Shown: piece by piece, positions 15,545-25,054 of the stretch
Numbering within the stretch: position 1 is the stretch's first letter
How the letters are laid out: each line of letters starts with the position of its first letter
Assembly: GCF_020552705.1 (NCBI RefSeq)
Contig: NZ_JAJBZG010000002.1
Span: 744,001-808,000 of the forward strand
Reading direction: 5' to 3'
Length of the DNA stretch: 64,000 nucleotides
DNA from: Christiangramia sediminis
Lineage (GTDB): Bacteria > Bacteroidota > Bacteroidia > Flavobacteriales > Flavobacteriaceae
Translations under genes and position numbers: made by a program
The notes under the pieces: model-generated
What the model was told of the DNA's origin: nothing
The model's database searches: none
The model's input: only the letters and a program-made list of their open reading frames with translations

Positions 15545-17323
15545 TTACATTCTTTCCGGAACTTCAATTCCCAGTAGTTTAAATGCCGACTTTATCACAT
15601 TCGCCACAAATCCTGATAATTGAACTCTGAATACCTTTTCAGCTTCATCTTCAATCCCCAGGATCTGTACATTCTGATAAAATGAATTGAATGATTTCAC
15701 CAGTTCGTAGGTATAGTTCGCGATCAATGCCGGAGAATGATTTTCTGCTGCCAGGGCAATAGTCTCAGGGAATAACTGAACCAGTTTGATCAATTCCTTC
15801 TCTTTGTCATGGAAGCTGAAATTCTTCGAAAGATCTGCGGAAGTATCAAAATCAGCCTTTCTTAAGATCGATTGAATCCTGGCATAGGTATACTGAATAA
15901 ATGGCCCCGTATTTCCCTGGAAATCTACTGATTCTTCAGGATTGAAGAGAATTCTCTTTTTAGGATCCACTTTTAAAATATAATATTTCAATGCTCCCAA
16001 ACCGATTATTCTATAAAGTTCTTTCTTTTCGGCATCTGTGTAACCATCAAGTTTACCCAGTTCTTCAGAGATATTTTTAGCAGTTTCTGCCATCTCTTTA
16101 ATAAGATCATCGGCATCCACTACAGTGCCTTCACGAGATTTCATCTTTCCTGATGGAAGGTCAACCATTCCATAGCTCAGGTGATAAAGCGACTCTGCCC
16201 AATCGTATCCAAGTTTTTTCAGAATAAGGAAAAGCACTTTAAAATGATATTCCTGTTCATTCCCCACGGTATAAACCATCTGGTTGATATCAAAATCGGC
16301 AAATCTCTGAATGGCCGTTCCAATATCCTGGGTCATATAAACGGCGGTTCCGTCACTTCTTAGAACGATCTTTTCATCGAGGCCTTCATCACTAAGATCT
16401 ATCCAAACGCTGCCGTCCTCTTTTTTATAGAAAACTCCGTCCTCCAGGCCTTTCTGAATATTATCCTTTCCTAAAATATAGGTTTCGCTTTCGTAATAAT
16501 TCTTATCGAAGTTTACTCCAAGAGCATCGTAAGTTTTTTCAAAACCATCATAAACCCATTGGTTCATGGTAGACCATAACTTTACAACTTCGGGATCGTT
16601 TGCCTCCCATTGTCTCAGCATCTCCTGTGCCTCAACAAAAATTGGTGACTGGGCCTTGGCTTCATCTTCGCTCTTCCCTTCTTCCTGAAGCTGGGCGATC
16701 TCCTTTTTATATTCCTGGTCGAATTTCACGTAGTAATTCCCAACCAGTTTATCTCCTTTTAATCCGGTAGATTCAGGCGTTTCTCCATTCCCGAATTTTT
16801 GCCAGGCTACCATGGATTTACAGATATGAATCCCACGATCATTGATCACCTGAACTTTATAGACCTGGTTTCCGGCAGCTTTTAAAATTTCAGAAACTGA
16901 ATATCCCAGGAGATTGTTTCTAATATGCCCCAGGTGTAAAGGTTTGTTAGTATTTGGTGAAGAGTACTCAACCATGATTCCGCTGGCATCGCTTTGCGGC
17001 AACAGAATTCCGAAGTCCTCTCTATCCTTTACATCATTAAAAAAATTGATATAATATTGATCGCTGATGACGATATTGAGGAAGCCCTGAATAACATTAT
17101 ACGAAGCAACTTCTTCTACTTCAGCTTCAAGATATTTACCAATAGTTTCGGCTAACTGCGCCGGATTCGTTTTGATCTGCTTGAGCATTGGAAAAACCAC
17201 CAAAGTGATATCACCTTCAAAATCCTTACGAGTAGGCTGAAATTCAATATTTTCAGGCGTTACTTCATAATGTTTCTGGACAGCTTCGTTAACTTTTGAT
17301 GCAAGAATTTGTTCAATATTCAT
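15545..17323 (-). CDS. argS: Arginyl-tRNA synthetase
   Basis: Class I ArgRS of 592 residues, charging tRNA-Arg. An Arg_N domain occupies about 1-85, the HIGH motif appears as HLGH (130-133), the KMSK equivalent is GKMKSREG, and the C-terminal DALR anticodon-binding domain ends ALRYx-type at PERM. The open frame extends 29 codons further upstream, but the start at 17323 (MNIEQILASK) is preferred because a -7 promoter element lies at 17371-17364 inside that extension and family members begin here. Confidence 0.95.
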   Translation of the reverse strand: MNIEQILASKVNEAVQKHYEVTPENIEFQPTRKDFEGDITLVVFPMLKQIKTNPAQLAETIGKYLEAEVEEVASYNVIQGFLNIVISDQYYINFFNDVKDREDFGILLPQSDASGIMVEYSSPNTNKPLHLGHIRNNLLGYSVSEILKAAGNQVYKVQVINDRGIHICKSMVAWQKFGNGETPESTGLKGDKLVGNYYVKFDQEYKKEIAQLQEEGKSEDEAKAQSPIFVEAQEMLRQWEANDPEVVKLWSTMNQWVYDGFEKTYDALGVNFDKNYYESETYILGKDNIQKGLEDGVFYKKEDGSVWIDLSDEGLDEKIVLRSDGTAVYMTQDIGTAIQRFADFDINQMVYTVGNEQEYHFKVLFLILKKLGYDWAESLYHLSYGMVDLPSGKMKSREGTVVDADDLIKEMAETAKNISEELGKLDGYTDAEKKELYRIIGLGALKYYILKVDPKKRILFNPEESVDFQGNTGPFIQYTYARIQSILRKADFDTSADLSKNFSFHDKEKELIKLVQLFPETIALAAENHSPALIANYTYELVKSFNSFYQNVQILGIEDEAEKVFRVQLSGFVANVIKSAFKLLGIEVPERM

Positions 17324-17363
17324 TTTCCTATGCTTTTTAGCGTATTTCCACTTATTAAGTGCG

Positions 17364-17371
17364 CAAAGATA
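17364..17371 (-). promoter_or_regulatory. argS -7 promoter element TATCTTTG
   Basis: Exact TAnnTTTG match on the minus strand, 40 bases upstream of the chosen argS ATG. No clear -33 element is seen. It decides against the longer argS reading frame. Confidence 0.55.
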
Positions 17372-17434
17372 AAAAGAATTGAAGTTACAGACCTTAGGCT
17401 TTGTGCTCAAATCCTTATATTTAGGAAAAAAGAA

Positions 17435-17860
17435 ATGCTGGTAAATATTTCCTATAATCGTCCCGCTATATCAGACAAAATCAATCGGGAAGTTGGCAAA
17501 CCCTTTACGCTGATGGAAAGGGTAAAATTAAAGGGATCTGGATCACCAAAATTGCAGATCACCTCAACAAGCATAGATATTCACAACCTTTTAATTCTGG
17601 ACAATAATGCAAATATCTGCAATGTTGAAATGAGAGGGAATGGTATTATTGTAATGTTCCGCTCTTTACTGGAAACCTACGCTCTTATTATTCCTTATTA
17701 TAAACTGAATCTTTATAAAGGAAAAGCTGAAGAATACAGCATCTACAAAGACCATCATTTTATCAAGGTATTGGCTAATAAGCCTGGAATCCATAAATTC
17801 TTTAAAAAGATCATAGATTACAAGAATGATAATGCCCCGACACAAATTGAAGATCTTTAG
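17435..17860 (+). CDS. Hypothetical protein
   Basis: Protein of 141 residues, no signal peptide or transmembrane helix. It has a beta-rich middle (LQITSTSIDIHNLLILDNN) and a Lys-rich C-terminus. I do not recognise the family. The open frame continues upstream to 17309, but that part is antisense to argS; the ATG at 17435 follows a purine-rich stretch and a TATATTTA element at 17416-17423, so it is the better start. The gene is divergent from argS. Confidence 0.6.
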   Translation: MLVNISYNRPAISDKINREVGKPFTLMERVKLKGSGSPKLQITSTSIDIHNLLILDNNANICNVEMRGNGIIVMFRSLLETYALIIPYYKLNLYKGKAEEYSIYKDHHFIKVLANKPGIHKFFKKIIDYKNDNAPTQIEDL

Positions 17861-17969
17861 ATATATTGCGTTCACAATCCGTGAATTCTGATAGGCTTTG
17901 TTTAACCTAAAATTGATCTCATTTTAATTTTTCAGAAGAAAAGCTGACGCAATTTTGCTGAAAAAATTA

Positions 17970-18602
17970 ATGGAATTATTCATTTATGTTTTTGCAGCAC
18001 TTTTCTCGGTTATCAATCCGCTGGGAACGGTCCCGATCTTTGTAGGTCTCACCAAAGAAGATTCAAAAAAAGAAAGATCAAAAACTTCAATTTTAACAGC
18101 GGTCAATATTTTCGTTATTCTTTTGATCAGCTTTTTTACCGGAAGATTTATTTTAAATTTCTTTGGAATAAGCCTTGACTCGTTGCGTATTGCCGGGGGA
18201 TTAATTATTACCACTTCAGGATTTGCATTGCTTACGGGATCTTTTTCAAAACATAAAGGAATGGACAAACCCAAGGTGCAGGAAGACGCATTTCAAAGAG
18301 ACGGAGTTTCCCTTACTCCATTAGCGATCCCAATGCTGGCAGGACCTGGTTCAATTTCCTTTCTTATTGGACTTTACCAGGAATATGAATTATGGCAGGA
18401 TAAACTCATTGCAGTAACTGCTATTTTAAGCGTTTGTATTGCTACTTTTTTAGTATTGAGAAGCTCGCATTATATTGTAAATATCCTGGGAGCTTCAGGC
18501 ATCAATGCAATTTCCAGGATCATAGGATTTATCGTAATTGCAATTGGAGTAGAATACATTAGCTCATCGGTGATGAACCTTCTGAAAAACCTGTTTAACT
18601 AA
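17970..18602 (+). CDS. MarC-family integral membrane protein
   Basis: MarC-family protein of 210 residues with about six transmembrane helices. Signatures are LFSVINPLGTVPIFVGLT at the N-terminus and LAIPMLAGPGSISFLIGL in the middle. The function of MarC is not established; a role in antibiotic resistance was withdrawn for E. coli. A TTG at 17955 is also in frame, but the ATG at 17970 gives the family's normal N-terminus. It abuts a convergent small membrane protein gene with no bases between the stops. Confidence 0.85.
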   Translation: MELFIYVFAALFSVINPLGTVPIFVGLTKEDSKKERSKTSILTAVNIFVILLISFFTGRFILNFFGISLDSLRIAGGLIITTSGFALLTGSFSKHKGMDKPKVQEDAFQRDGVSLTPLAIPMLAGPGSISFLIGLYQEYELWQDKLIAVTAILSVCIATFLVLRSSHYIVNILGASGINAISRIIGFIVIAIGVEYISSSVMNLLKNLFN

Positions 18603-18806
18603 CTATCTTTTTCTAAAGGCCAATCCGCCTACTAAAGACAGAATTCCGAAAGCGATCATCGCGTAAGACTGGGTATTATCGCCATGTGCTTCAACCTGTA
18701 GTGGTCCTGCATCTATAGCAAATTCAGGCGTAATAAGGTCATAAACCCCATATCCAATAAGTCCTATCCCAATTATTAACAGGACGAATTTCAACACGTT
18801 ATTCAT
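18603..18806 (-). CDS. Small two-helix membrane protein, unknown function
   Basis: Protein of 67 residues. Residues about 4-23 (VLKFVLLIIGIGLIGYGVYD) and 46-63 form two hydrophobic helices joined by a polar loop, and the C-terminus is FRKR, which suggests both ends face the cytoplasm. It resembles the many small DUF3185-like membrane proteins but I cannot assign it. It is divergent from the SDR gene and its stop directly abuts that of the MarC gene. Confidence 0.65.
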   Translation of the reverse strand: MNNVLKFVLLIIGIGLIGYGVYDLITPEFAIDAGPLQVEAHGDNTQSYAMIAFGILSLVGGLAFRKR

Positions 18807-18876
18807 TTAATAAAGTTTTATTAATCTGAGGTGAAAGTAAGAATTAAATCTCTAATTTGATATTCAAAATCTTCGA

Positions 18877-20313
18877 ATGCGCATATTACTTACGGGTGCC
18901 AATGGTTATATAGGAATGAGGCTTCTGCCTCAGTTACTTGAACAGGGACATGAAGTAATCTGTGCCGTTCGAAATAAGAATAGATTTACTTCTAATAAAG
19001 AGCTTAAGGAGAAAGTTGAGGTTGTAGAACTGGATTTCCTTGAAGATGATACTGCCCCGGAGAAAATAAAAAATATCGACGTCGCTTATTATCTCATACA
19101 TTCCATGACCGCATCTACGAAAGACTTTGATAAGCAGGAAGCCCAGGCTGCGGAGAATTTCAAGAAGATGATGTCTGAAACCACCGTAAATCAGGTGATT
19201 TATCTTAGCGGGATCATTAACGAAGAAAAACTTTCCAAACATTTAGAATCCAGGAAAGCCGTTGAAGAAATCCTGTATAAGGGGGATTTTAATTTAACAG
19301 TCTTGCGGGCTGCGATTATTGTTGGCTCGGGTAGTTCTTCTTTTGAAATTATTCGTGATCTCTGCGAGAAATTGCCGGTAATGGTGACTCCAAAATGGGT
19401 GAAAACAAAATCTCAACCAATTGCCATAAGAAATATCATTCAATATCTCACCGGCGTTATTGGTCGTGAAGAATGTTATAATGAATCTTTTGATGTTGGC
19501 GGACCTGATGTCCTCACCTACCAGGATATGATGGAGCAATATGCTGAAATCAGGGGATTAAAGCTATGGATCGTGGGTGTTCCTTTTATGTCTCCAAAAT
19601 TGAGTTCCTACTGGCTCTATTTTGTAACCTCAACTTCTTACAGATTAGCCCAAAATCTTGTCGACAGCATGTCAGTGGAAGTGATTACGCGTGATACCCG
19701 GCTAAAAGAAATATTGAATATCGAGCTTATCCCATATAAAGAAGCGATTGAACTGGCTTTTTATAAAATTGAACAAAACGAGGTCATCTCAAGCTGGAAA
19801 GATTCATTAAGTAGCGGAAGGTTTAGAAAAGAACTGAACAAATATATCCAGATCCCGAAATATGGTTGCCTTCTGGATGAAAAATCTGTAAAAGTAAATG
19901 ATCCTGAAGCAGCCCTGGAAAGAATCTGGGCAATTGGCGGGTTGAATGGCTGGTATTATGGAAACTGGCTTTGGAAAGTAAGAGGATATCTTGATAAACT
20001 TGCCGGTGGAGTTGGTCTTAGAAGAGGCCGAACCCACCCGACGAAAATCAATGCGGGGGATTCTTTAGATTTCTGGCGGGTTTTACTGGCGGATAAAGAG
20101 GAAAAAAGATTACTCTTATTTGCTGAAATGAAGGTTCCCGGGGAAGCCTGGCTGGAATTCAAGATAGATGAAAATAATGTGTTACACCAGACTGCCACCT
20201 TCAGGCCTAAAGGTTTAGTTGGGCGGGCTTACTGGTATTCTATGTATCCGTTTCATTATTTCATATTTGAGGGTATGATCAACAAAATTGCGAAGGGCAT
20301 TAAAAAAGATTAG
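18877..20313 (+). CDS. SDR-family NAD(P)-binding protein fused to DUF2867
   Basis: Protein of 478 residues with two domains. Residues 1-300 are an atypical short-chain dehydrogenase of the NmrA/complex-I-subunit type, with the nucleotide motif GANGYIG at 7-13 and the YLSGI segment near 107-111. Residues about 330-475 form a DUF2867 domain (GGLNGWYYGNWLWKVRG, then WRVLLADKEEKRLLLFAEMKVPGEAWLEF). This fusion is common in bacteria but its substrate is unknown. Its 3' end overlaps the BCCT transporter frame by 26 bases. Confidence 0.85.
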   Translation: MRILLTGANGYIGMRLLPQLLEQGHEVICAVRNKNRFTSNKELKEKVEVVELDFLEDDTAPEKIKNIDVAYYLIHSMTASTKDFDKQEAQAAENFKKMMSETTVNQVIYLSGIINEEKLSKHLESRKAVEEILYKGDFNLTVLRAAIIVGSGSSSFEIIRDLCEKLPVMVTPKWVKTKSQPIAIRNIIQYLTGVIGREECYNESFDVGGPDVLTYQDMMEQYAEIRGLKLWIVGVPFMSPKLSSYWLYFVTSTSYRLAQNLVDSMSVEVITRDTRLKEILNIELIPYKEAIELAFYKIEQNEVISSWKDSLSSGRFRKELNKYIQIPKYGCLLDEKSVKVNDPEAALERIWAIGGLNGWYYGNWLWKVRGYLDKLAGGVGLRRGRTHPTKINAGDSLDFWRVLLADKEEKRLLLFAEMKVPGEAWLEFKIDENNVLHQTATFRPKGLVGRAYWYSMYPFHYFIFEGMINKIAKGIKKD

Positions 20314-21841
20314 TTTTATTGCATATGCACTACTCAACTTGAAGCCAGATTTCAACAATTTATTGAAGAATAAGGAATTTTCGATATCTGCGAGCATCCT
20401 TATTCTAAGCTCTGTTCTAATTTTCGCATTTACAGATCAGTTCTATAACAGTATTGAAGAAATATCACTGTGGGTCAGGGAATATTTCGGAACATTTTAT
20501 CTCTGGCTGGGATTAGGCTGTGTAGTTTTTCTTTTAATGACCGCTTTTTCAAAATTTGGCAGGATCAGGCTGGGAAATTCACCACCGGAATTTGACAGAT
20601 TATCCTGGATTGCCATGCTTTATTCCGCCGGAATGGGAGCAGGTATATTATTACGAGCCGTGCAGGAACCGGTTTTTATGCTGAAGAACCCTCCCATCCA
20701 GACCGGGCTAACCTCTGAAATTATTTCCCTGGAATACACCTTTTATCAATGGGGTTTTACCGCCTGGGCTTTTTATGGCCTTTTTGCACTGGTAATTGGT
20801 TACTCGATATTTGTTGAAAAAGCTAATGTTCGTTTAAGTTCCGCCTTTAAAGAGTTTAAGAAATTGCGTTTTTTACCTTCTTCCATAGACATTCTCACTA
20901 TTCTTACTACAGTAATTGGCCTTGTCGCCGCAATTGGCCTAGGAACCACGCAAATTGAGGGTGGACTTAGCCATCTTGAATCCCGCGAACCGGGATCATT
21001 ATTATTAAATATGGGCCTGGTATTGCTAATTTGTGTATTGGCATTCACATCTGCATGGGCCGGAGTAAATAAAGGAATAAAAAGGATCTCCAACTGGAAT
21101 ATCTATGTGGCGATTCTGCTTATGCTCTTTGTTTTCCTAACTGGAAATATGTCTGAAATTCTCCTGAATTTCATAACCTCCTTCTATCATTATATCATTG
21201 ATTTTATTCCTTTAAGCCTGGCCATTGGAGATTATGATCCCGGAGTTAAATTTCTTACTGATTGGACTTATTATTACTGGGCATTCTGGCTGGCCTGGGC
21301 GCCATTTACTGGAATATTTATCGCGCGAATCTCTCAAGGCAGAAGCATCAGAGAGATGATATTGGGTGTTCTACTCATACCTTCCATAGGAAGCTTTTTC
21401 TGGTTTAGCGTGTTTGGAACCTCAGCATTTGAATTGATTGAAAGCTGGAATACTTACAATAATGAATTCGGAAATGTTTTCACCTCCATGTTCGTGTTTT
21501 TTGAAGCTTATCCCCTCCCGGTGATTACCAGCATTACCGTAATAATCTTACTTATTAGTTTTCTGGTTACCTCGGTGGATTCAGCAATTTTCGTATTAAG
21601 TATGTTTACCGATAATGGCAATCCTGAACCGAAAAAAAAATACCGCCTGGCCTGGGCGGTATTGATCTTTATTTTTTGTGAGGCGATTATTGTTCTTGGT
21701 CAGGTTAAACCCAACTCTGATGTATTAACTGCCATGCAGAAATTTTTAATAATCAGTTCTCTGCCTTTTGCTTTTTTAAGCGTACTGATCATTCTTCTTT
21801 TCAGCATAAAATTATTCCGAAGAAGATCGGAGAAATTCTAG
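20288..21841 (+). CDS. BCCT-family betaine/choline/carnitine-type transporter
   Basis: Inner-membrane transporter of up to 517 residues with about twelve helices. The family segment YYWAFWLAWAPFTGIFIARISQGR is intact. The TM3 glycine motif is GMGAG, but the following residues read LLRAVQEP where BCCT members usually have a Trp-Gly (FWGVAEP), placing an Arg in the substrate path. Family members import quaternary amines such as glycine betaine. The listed TTG start overlaps the SDR gene by 26 bases; no ATG occurs near the N-terminus, so the start is uncertain. Its TAG stop shares the palindrome CTAG with the convergent ctlX. Confidence 0.85.
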   Translation: MRRALKKISFIAYALLNLKPDFNNLLKNKEFSISASILILSSVLIFAFTDQFYNSIEEISLWVREYFGTFYLWLGLGCVVFLLMTAFSKFGRIRLGNSPPEFDRLSWIAMLYSAGMGAGILLRAVQEPVFMLKNPPIQTGLTSEIISLEYTFYQWGFTAWAFYGLFALVIGYSIFVEKANVRLSSAFKEFKKLRFLPSSIDILTILTTVIGLVAAIGLGTTQIEGGLSHLESREPGSLLLNMGLVLLICVLAFTSAWAGVNKGIKRISNWNIYVAILLMLFVFLTGNMSEILLNFITSFYHYIIDFIPLSLAIGDYDPGVKFLTDWTYYYWAFWLAWAPFTGIFIARISQGRSIREMILGVLLIPSIGSFFWFSVFGTSAFELIESWNTYNNEFGNVFTSMFVFFEAYPLPVITSITVIILLISFLVTSVDSAIFVLSMFTDNGNPEPKKKYRLAWAVLIFIFCEAIIVLGQVKPNSDVLTAMQKFLIISSLPFAFLSVLIILLFSIKLFRRRSEKF

Positions 21842-22764
21842 ACTTTTGGCAGGAATACTTCAGCCATCATACATCTGGCGCTTCCCCCACCACAGGTTTC
21901 TATCGTCTGGATTTCTGAACTAAGAATCTCACAATGCTTTTCAATTCTGGAGACCTGGTCTTTGGTTAAACTTCGGTGTGCCCTGGCGCTCATCACCAGA
22001 TATTTTTTCCCTTCAGCTCCTTGTACCTGCAACATATTTCCGGCGAATTCGTGCATTTGCTCTTCGCTGATGGAGATGATCTCTTTTTCATCCATCTTTA
22101 AATGCTTGACCACATTTTTTCGTTCCTTTTTATCGTCTATCGTATCCAGACAGATCACCGCAAACTCTTCAGCAATGCACATCATCACATTCGTATGATA
22201 TATAGGAAGTCTTTTATCCTCCACACTTTGATAAGCATTAAATATAACCGGGGTAAATTCAAAATCCTCACAAAACTCGATCAAAAGATCTTCATCTGCA
22301 CGGGGAGAAATAGCACAATAAGCTTTTTGGTGTACCCTGTCCAGGATAAGACTTCCGGTTCCTTCCAGAAATACATCATCTTCTTCTGCTACCGTATAAT
22401 CTACTATTTCTGTAATTTTAAATCCTGCATCTTCCAGTTGAGCAAAATAATTAAGTCTTCGCTCTTTTCTTCTGTTTTCAGCAAACATGGGATAAAGAGC
22501 AATTTGCCCATCTTCATGGAAAGAAACCCAGTTATTTGGGAAGATGGAATCTGGCGTATCGTCTGCCGGGATATCATCTACCACCACAACATTTACACCT
22601 ACCGCTCTTAGCTTCTCCACAAAAATGTCAAACTCCTGTGTGGCAAATTCATTAACATCATCTCCTTCCATTTTGGTCTGGAAATAATTATTTACCGCGG
22701 TTTGTTCATTCATTCTGAATCCCACCGGTCTAACCATTAATATCGTATCTGTAATCTGCTTCAT
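21838..22764 (-). CDS. ctlX: Citrulline utilization hydrolase CtlX-type
   Basis: Guanidine-modifying-superfamily protein of 308 residues. PDSIFPNNWVSFH carries the substrate-binding Asp/Asn motif, and the nucleophile is Cys298 in GGGSARCMM; a His in the middle (IYHTNVMM) completes the catalytic set. CtlX is linked to citrulline use in Francisella; related proteins are arginine deiminases and dimethylargininases. It follows a second member of the superfamily by ten bases. The reaction here is inferred from family resemblance. Confidence 0.85.
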   Translation of the reverse strand: MKQITDTILMVRPVGFRMNEQTAVNNYFQTKMEGDDVNEFATQEFDIFVEKLRAVGVNVVVVDDIPADDTPDSIFPNNWVSFHEDGQIALYPMFAENRRKERRLNYFAQLEDAGFKITEIVDYTVAEEDDVFLEGTGSLILDRVHQKAYCAISPRADEDLLIEFCEDFEFTPVIFNAYQSVEDKRLPIYHTNVMMCIAEEFAVICLDTIDDKKERKNVVKHLKMDEKEIISISEEQMHEFAGNMLQVQGAEGKKYLVMSARAHRSLTKDQVSRIEKHCEILSSEIQTIETCGGGSARCMMAEVFLPKV

Positions 22765-22774
22765 CTTAAAATTT

Positions 22775-23686
22775 TTAGTCCCTAATTAAAGGTAGGGTTG
22801 AACAGCGCAACAAGCCTTCTTGCTTAGAAATTTCAGCATAAGGCACTTCTTCAACAGTGATTCCCTGTTCTCTCAGCCAGGTATTCAATCTTGTAAATCC
22901 TTTTTCTGAAATCACCACATCTTCAGAGATCGAAAAAATATTTGAATTCATGTGATACATTTCATCCTGAGTGATCTCATAAATATTCTCTTTTCCGAAG
23001 AAATTCACCAACCACTTATATTCTTCTTCAATAAGAAATCCTTCTTTGTAAATAATTGCTTTGTTTTTACCTACCGGCTGAAAACAACAATCTAAATGCA
23101 AGGCGTTGTCTCTTGCGATCGTATTAGACTTTTTCAGGCTAAAAGAAATCACCTTCTTATCTGGAAACTCCTTTTCCAGGGCTTCCACAGCTTTCAGGTT
23201 AGTTCGTGCCGTAATAAAATCCTTATAATCCTTGCCCTTATAGGTTCCAACAAAAATATAATCGCCCATAGGCATCACATCACCACCTTCAATATGAGCA
23301 TCTTCCGGAAGTGTAATGATCTTAGACGGGGCTATTTGCTCAACCACATGCTCTATGGCATCAATCTCCTGATCGCGATCTGGTAAAATATTAGATTTGA
23401 TAAATTTATCATCTATCACAAAGGCGATATCGCGGGTAAATATCTGGTTATAATCTTCAATTATTTTAGGGCGATAAACCTCAACATCATATTTTTTAAG
23501 AACAGCGGCCACAGATTCAATTTCTTTAACCATTTCCTCTTCTATAGGATAAGTTCCCGCCTTAATATGCTCCTGTGACTTTGGGTCGTAAGCCTCCTCT
23601 AAGGTAGGAATAGGTCCGTTACTTTTAGCAGTTCCAAGGACCACTGCCCTGAGTCTTGAAGTTTCGTTTTTTATATGCAATTTCAT
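22775..23686 (-). CDS. Arginine deiminase/amidinotransferase-family hydrolase
   Basis: Protein of 303 residues of the same superfamily as its neighbour ctlX. Motifs are FTRDIAFVIDD, AHIEGGDVMPMG (catalytic Glu/substrate Asp region), LHLDCCFQPVG (catalytic His) and the C-terminal nucleophile Cys295 in LLRCSTLPL. It may be a dimethylarginine or arginine hydrolase, or an amidinotransferase; length and the C-terminal Cys favour a hydrolase. A -7 promoter element TATATTTG at 23708-23701 suggests a transcript with a leader of about ten bases serving both genes. Confidence 0.8.
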   Translation of the reverse strand: MKLHIKNETSRLRAVVLGTAKSNGPIPTLEEAYDPKSQEHIKAGTYPIEEEMVKEIESVAAVLKKYDVEVYRPKIIEDYNQIFTRDIAFVIDDKFIKSNILPDRDQEIDAIEHVVEQIAPSKIITLPEDAHIEGGDVMPMGDYIFVGTYKGKDYKDFITARTNLKAVEALEKEFPDKKVISFSLKKSNTIARDNALHLDCCFQPVGKNKAIIYKEGFLIEEEYKWLVNFFGKENIYEITQDEMYHMNSNIFSISEDVVISEKGFTRLNTWLREQGITVEEVPYAEISKQEGLLRCSTLPLIRD

Positions 23687-23700
23687 TGCTGATATTTTGA

Positions 23701-23708
23701 CAAATATA
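23701..23708 (-). promoter_or_regulatory. -7 promoter element TATATTTG
   Basis: Exact TAnnTTTG match on the minus strand, 14 bases before the ATG of the arginine-deiminase-family gene. It abuts the gltA terminator stem. No -33 match. Confidence 0.45.
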
Positions 23709-23739
23709 AAAAAGCTCCATCCGATGATGAAGCTTTTTT
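23708..23739 (-). terminator. gltA terminator
   Basis: AAAAAAGCT-C-CATC and GATG-A-AGCTTTTTT form a 13-base-pair stem with one mismatch and a four-base loop, with a U-tract on the minus strand, 28 bases after the gltA stop. Confidence 0.8.
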
Positions 23740-23767
23740 AATTAATTCACAACAGATAAATAATAGA

Positions 23768-25054
23768 TTATTTTCTGCTCCCAAGTGGTTTAAAATCTCT
23801 GTGATTCTCACCGATATAAATCTGACGTGGACGACCAATTGGTTCTTTCTTCAATCTCATTTCTCTCCATTGAGCGATCCAACCAGGAAGTCTACCAAGA
23901 GCAAACATCACGGTGAACATATCAACAGGAATTCCAAGCGCACGATAAATAATTCCTGAATAAAAATCTACGTTTGGATATAATTTTCTTTTTACGAAAT
24001 AATCGTCTTCTAGAGCTTCTTTCTCAAGGCCTTTAGCAATATCCAACACCGGATCTTCAACTCCTAATTGTGCTAGCACTTCATCAGCAGATTTTTTAAT
24101 GATCTTAGCTCTTGGATCAAAGTTCTTATAGACACGGTGTCCAAAGCCCATTAGACGGAATGGATCATCTTTATCTTTTGCTTTCTGCATGAATTTATGG
24201 GTATCTCCCCCATCTTCTTTGATCTTTTCAAGCATTTCAATTACCGCCTGATTGGCACCACCGTGAAGTGGACCCCAAAGAGCAGAAATACCTGCGGAAA
24301 GTGAAGCGAATAATCCGGCATGAGACGAACCAACCATTCTTACGGTAGAAGTAGAACAGTTTTGCTCATGATCTGCGTGCAAAATTAATAGTTTGTCTAA
24401 AGCATCAATAACCGCTTTATCTACACTATAGGTCTTATTAGGCTTTTCGAACATCATTTTATGCAGATTCTCTACATAACCCAGATCTTCGTCACCATAG
24501 TTAAGCGGAAGACTATTCTTTTTTCTTAACGTCCAGGCAGCAAGTACCGGAAATTTACCAAGGATCTTCACGATCGCTTTATACATATCATCTTCTGAAG
24601 AAACATCTACAGACGAAGGATTAAATGCGATCAAAGCACTGGTTAATGAGGAAAGAACTCCCATTGGATGGGCCGATTTTGGAAATCCGTCAAGGATTTT
24701 CTTCATCTCCTCATCTACATGAGATTGCTCTTTAATATCCTTATTGAACTTATCTAGTTGTTCTTTATTTGGTAATTCTCCAAAGATGAGCAGGTATACA
24801 ACCTCAAGAAAATCTGCTTTTTCAGCTAGATCTTCAATAGCATAACCACGATATCTAAGGATACCCTTTTCCCCGTCCAAAAATGTGATAGCACTCTCGC
24901 AGCTTCCAGTATTCTTAAATCCAGGATCTAAAGTGATAATTCCGGCTTCTCCACGAAGCTTTTTAATATCTACCCCTATTTCATCTTCGGTTCCCACGGT
25001 AACGGGAAACTCATATTTCTTTCCGTCAAATTCGAGTGTCGCTGTTTTAGACAT
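23768..25054 (-). CDS. gltA: Citrate synthase
   Basis: Type II citrate synthase of 428 residues, condensing acetyl-CoA with oxaloacetate at the entry of the citric acid cycle. The catalytic His/Asp environment is intact: GPLHGGANQAVIEML, MGFGHRVYKNFDPRA and PNVDFYSGIIYRALGIP. The N-terminal domain that carries allosteric sites in Gram-negative enzymes is present. A near-match -7 element TAAATTTC lies at 25109-25102. Confidence 0.97.
   Translation of the reverse strand: MSKTATLEFDGKKYEFPVTVGTEDEIGVDIKKLRGEAGIITLDPGFKNTGSCESAITFLDGEKGILRYRGYAIEDLAEKADFLEVVYLLIFGELPNKEQLDKFNKDIKEQSHVDEEMKKILDGFPKSAHPMGVLSSLTSALIAFNPSSVDVSSEDDMYKAIVKILGKFPVLAAWTLRKKNSLPLNYGDEDLGYVENLHKMMFEKPNKTYSVDKAVIDALDKLLILHADHEQNCSTSTVRMVGSSHAGLFASLSAGISALWGPLHGGANQAVIEMLEKIKEDGGDTHKFMQKAKDKDDPFRLMGFGHRVYKNFDPRAKIIKKSADEVLAQLGVEDPVLDIAKGLEKEALEDDYFVKRKLYPNVDFYSGIIYRALGIPVDMFTVMFALGRLPGWIAQWREMRLKKEPIGRPRQIYIGENHRDFKPLGSRK

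Noticed and set aside
22102-22611. Open frame of 169 codons on the plus strand
   Set aside because: Antisense to the well-supported ctlX; composition is that of a shadow frame.
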